Origin: Bacteroidales bacterium UBA1215 | GTDB taxonomy: Bacteria > Bacteroidota > Bacteroidia > Bacteroidales > WCHB1-69 | Direction: 5' to 3' | Length of the DNA stretch: 17,532 nucleotides | Assembly: GCA_002309475.1 (NCBI GenBank) | Contig: DBXJ01000065.1 | Location: 1 to 17,532 of the forward strand | Part shown: positions 15,901-17,532 of the stretch, one piece after another | Layout: each line of letters starts with the position of its first letter | How positions within the stretch are numbered: the stretch's first letter is position 1 | Translations under genes and position numbers: made by a program | The notes under the pieces: generated by a model | Database searches by the model: none | Told to the model about the DNA's origin: nothing | The model's input: only the letters and a program-made list of their open reading frames with translations

Positions 15901-17477
15901 ATATCAATCCTGATAGCAGAAGTGCATATTATTTGTATTCTTCAGTTGATTACATATCAGCTTCTCAAGAAACTAATGGCTCTGTTGGATTGATGTTCTT
16001 TGCAGATCAAGGAAGTGAAGGAATTTCCAATTGGATACGTGCCGGTCAAACTCGTTCAGGAGACTGGGCTTTGAATACTCAAATATACGAACAAGCACGT
16101 CAAGAAGATTATTATATTAAATTAAGCAATTCAGACGGATCGGGTGTTTCCAACGGAGGAGCATCTACCTATACTTGTTGGATGGATAAAAACAAACAAT
16201 TTGAGTCTATCCTTGGTGCAGGTTGGGCACCTTATGCATTAGCATCTGTTTATGACAATGGTCCGGGCTATGGTTTTGAATCACCGGAATATCAAGATGC
16301 CTATGGCAATCCTTTGGATAGTGTAAGAGTCAATGCATCCGCATTCCAAACCACCTATCCATTAATGACAGAATTGTATAGTGTGGATATAGTATTCACA
16401 TCAGATACCAACTTGTGGACAAGATGTCCTGTTGTTGAAATCGGTACTGACTCAACAGCCACTATCGGTCATGCAAAACGTCACAATTTGCGTAAGAGTC
16501 CATCTGTTGACAAACAAGGAAATCCGGATGGAACAGGTTATGGTATGAGTTGGTTCCCGGGTTATGCAATCTGTGTAGAAACAGGTGAAAGATTGAACAT
16601 AATGTTTGGTGAAGATTCTCGTATTGGTGGAGGTGAATACAACGGAACCGATATGATATTCAATCCGGGTTATGCAGTCTCTTACAACTCCGGTGTAGGC
16701 TATAATGTTAGTGGTGGTCACTACATTTATATCATGGGACATAGAGATTTGTACAAAGACAGAGCTATCAATTCTTATACAGTAGAAAATGTAGCAACTG
16801 CACGTGTATGTCCGGCCTACGACGAAGGAGCATGGTTGTATAATGAATTAAAGACTATAGAAGGCATGGCAGCAGGTAATCAAAGAAATATTAGAAAGAA
16901 TTACTTGTACAAAAATGCTATGTGGACAGCCATTCCAATGACAGTGGGTAAAGAAGGCGATATCAACACTTGGATGCCAAAAGGTTCTTCTACGAAGATA
17001 TCTATCCGAGTAAGTCGTCCATATCAAAAATGGTCGTCAACAGAAAATACAGGTGTTACTAATCCTACCAATAACAACTTGCCATTGTACAAGTTTACTA
17101 CAAAGAATATTGCAACACAATATAACCAACGTGATGTAGTGGAAACTCACATGGATTCTATCTATGTAGTTCCAAATCCATATTATGGAGTTGCATTTGG
17201 AGGTTATGAAAATTCACAAGTAGATACAAGAGTGAAGATAGTGAACTTGCCAAAGAGTTGTAAGATTAAGATATTTACATTAGATGGAGCGTTAGTTCGT
17301 TCATTCAACAAACCGGATGATGGTACTACATACTTAGAGTGGGATTTGAAGAATTCTGCCAACATTCCAGTTGCCAGCGGTATGTATTTGATTCATATCA
17401 GAGATAACGAATACAATTTTGAAAAAACTGTCAAGTTCTTATGTATTCAACGTCCGTTTGATGTAAACGCATTCTAA
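12948..17477 (+). CDS. Giant exported protein with T9SS-type C-terminal domain
   Basis: This 1509-residue protein has a Sec signal peptide (MKNIVKVFSIVMATSLLGMSIASA). Its N-terminal module (about 50-350) shares blocks I recall from large T9SS cargo proteins of Bacteroidota: ALWIGGMDVAGQL, GNDFWPGP (115-122), YVDVDGDGSYNPENGDYP with a calcium-loop-like Asp pattern (188-205), TLWWIFND, GLEIRAQAFGFATTDELNNM and QWVDPDLGY. A middle domain has YVFEGYQVYQLVDG (706-719) and HQKYYYMAIAYAYN, like fibronectin-type folds. Residues about 1402-1509 resemble a T9SS type A sorting domain. An in-frame TTG at 12921 would add nine residues before the signal peptide and is unlikely. The 32-bp gap after the receptor has no promoter, so they are probably co-transcribed. 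Expected location is the cell surface or outside. No enzyme motif recognised. Confidence 0.88.
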   Translation: MKNIVKVFSIVMATSLLGMSIASAELYVGDPVHKASVGRKAAECVPASGSSQLSVNNVRAYIETSGSMWFNSSKAQYFIPASGNAASMFAAALWIGGMDVAGQLKLAALRFKQIGNDFWPGPLVLNDATIDQATCSMYDKHFYMTKVMARNHRDSFNIAGYSMPKEIKDWPGNPIDGNTKQSWYIAPYVDVDGDGSYNPENGDYPYYDFDNALCPWTDANRALAATNRLPQTMETQNNISSGGIMADQVLKGDATLWWIFNDKGAAHTESKGSPIGLEIRAQAFGFATTDELNNMTFYSYEIINRSTYELTETYFSQWVDPDLGYAKDDYVGCDVERGLGYCYNGTAVDGNGLNTEYGANPPAVGVDFFQGPYLDADGYDNPSYKGDNYYGPSFSVNYGNVCEIVTANNNLREFTWHLRLDSATGQWVDTTAMVPVKAEAINGVNFGDGIADNERFGMRRFVYHNNDNSNIGDPSVAVDYYNMLRGIWKDNTPMRYGANGHYSQTGTGAPQCDFMFPGETDPCNWGTNGIDPGILWTEEEVGNSPNDRRFMQSAGPFTLKAGSINYITVGIPWARATGTPWASVLLLKAADDKAQTLFESCFKVVDGPDAPDLVFQETDKKLICYLTNSVSSNNYKEQYSEEDPSIPNYRVKSSIDTRVDTIQVVVGVDTIWDAATGTYTLDYIVKDSGITVAIATSDTIKYNDHYVFEGYQVYQLVDGTVGAAELRDNSKARLVYQCDIKNGVATLINYVYDAAVATEVPISMVEGADAGIAHSFEITTDLFGADLVNHQKYYYMAIAYAYNNYETYGTSSDNPDGLFGQKTPYLAGNKNVKCYTVIPHKNAIEENGTIANSVYGTQPQITQLEGQGNGGNALKLTQATIEEILANGRADSLVFEINAGPIGVKVVDPLQVVGSDYMVRFYNPDSSTNAVTDDTKWQLEYTTAEGVDTIIDAEQSISVLNEQLFLDLGISITIYNAKYTPLADYINPDSRSAYYLYSSVDYISASQETNGSVGLMFFADQGSEGISNWIRAGQTRSGDWALNTQIYEQARQEDYYIKLSNSDGSGVSNGGASTYTCWMDKNKQFESILGAGWAPYALASVYDNGPGYGFESPEYQDAYGNPLDSVRVNASAFQTTYPLMTELYSVDIVFTSDTNLWTRCPVVEIGTDSTATIGHAKRHNLRKSPSVDKQGNPDGTGYGMSWFPGYAICVETGERLNIMFGEDSRIGGGEYNGTDMIFNPGYAVSYNSGVGYNVSGGHYIYIMGHRDLYKDRAINSYTVENVATARVCPAYDEGAWLYNELKTIEGMAAGNQRNIRKNYLYKNAMWTAIPMTVGKEGDINTWMPKGSSTKISIRVSRPYQKWSSTENTGVTNPTNNNLPLYKFTTKNIATQYNQRDVVETHMDSIYVVPNPYYGVAFGGYENSQVDTRVKIVNLPKSCKIKIFTLDGALVRSFNKPDDGTTYLEWDLKNSANIPVASGMYLIHIRDNEYNFEKTVKFLCIQRPFDVNAF
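17151..17477 (+). other. T9SS type A-like C-terminal sorting domain (within giant protein)
   Basis: The last 108 residues carry the pattern of a Por secretion-tail domain: VVPNPYYG, then strand VKIVNLP, IKIFTLDGALVRSF, a WDLKNSANIPVASGMYLIHI block and EKTVKFL. In the family this domain directs passage through the T9SS outer-membrane channel and is then cleaved, with attachment to A-LPS. Here 11 further residues (CIQRPFDVNAF) follow the usual KTVKF end. Confidence 0.75.
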
Positions 17478-17514
17478 TAAAATATTGGTGTTAAACAATT
17501 AAAAAGAAGAAAGT

Positions 17515-17532
17515 ATGAAAAAGTTATACAGA
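17515..17532 (+). CDS. Start of a further gene, cut by window end
   Basis: Six codons (MKKLYR) begin 37 bp after the giant gene, preceded by the purine-rich AAAGAAGAAAG. The MKK opening suggests a signal peptide. In related Bacteroidota clusters I would expect a PorV/PorQ-type outer-membrane protein here, but that is only expectation from memory; nothing in these 18 bases identifies the product. Confidence 0.5.

Noticed and set aside
9178..17477. SusCD polysaccharide utilisation locus
   Set aside because: There is no SusD-like lipoprotein and no glycoside hydrolase or sulfatase in the window, and the gene after the receptor has a T9SS tail rather than a lipobox.

Overview
The window looks like chromosomal DNA from a member of the Bacteroidota, probably Bacteroidales or a close relative. 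Four things point there. Three upstream regions carry the exact Bacteroidota -7 promoter box TAnnTTTG (959-966, 2496-2503, 9140-9147). Families typical of the phylum are present: two DUF1573 proteins and a CarboxypepD_reg-like TonB-dependent receptor. A type IX secretion (T9SS) C-terminal domain closes the last large gene. Ribosome binding sites are mostly just A-rich. Every supported gene lies on the + strand and the gaps are short. I see no rRNA, tRNA, CRISPR array, insertion sequence or integrase.

Layout. (1) Positions 1-902 hold the 3' part of a membrane-anchored coiled-coil protein followed by a small two-helix membrane protein. (2) Positions 959-2439 hold a promoter, a two-domain lipoprotein of unknown function and an O6-alkylguanine DNA methyltransferase (Ogt). 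(3) Positions 2496-5188 are a housekeeping unit: promoter, ffh (SRP GTPase), folD (one-carbon folate enzyme) and a secreted DUF2147-like protein, with gaps of 9-10 bp between genes. (4) Positions 5248-6480 encode a phosphofructokinase whose active-site residues predict use of pyrophosphate rather than ATP. (5) Positions 6532-9012 are a tight envelope cassette: two tandem DUF1573 paralogues, an exported glutamine-amidotransferase-like protein (a family often labelled 'asparagine synthetase B', apparently wrongly) and a very basic small lipoprotein. (6) Positions 9140-17532 are a second unit: promoter, a 1245-residue TonB-dependent receptor, a 1509-residue exported protein with a T9SS-type C-terminal domain, and the first six codons of another gene.

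How the genes may work together. Ffh targets exported proteins to the Sec translocon, so it serves the many signal-peptide proteins here only in a general way. The most interesting part is the last unit. The receptor has no SusD partner and is instead followed directly by a giant, probably surface-displayed, T9SS cargo protein. The pair could form an outer-membrane uptake or surface-assembly system distinct from the standard SusCD type. That is inference from gene order and domains; the substrate is unknown. The cassette at 6532-9012 is the second candidate for an uncharacterised envelope function.
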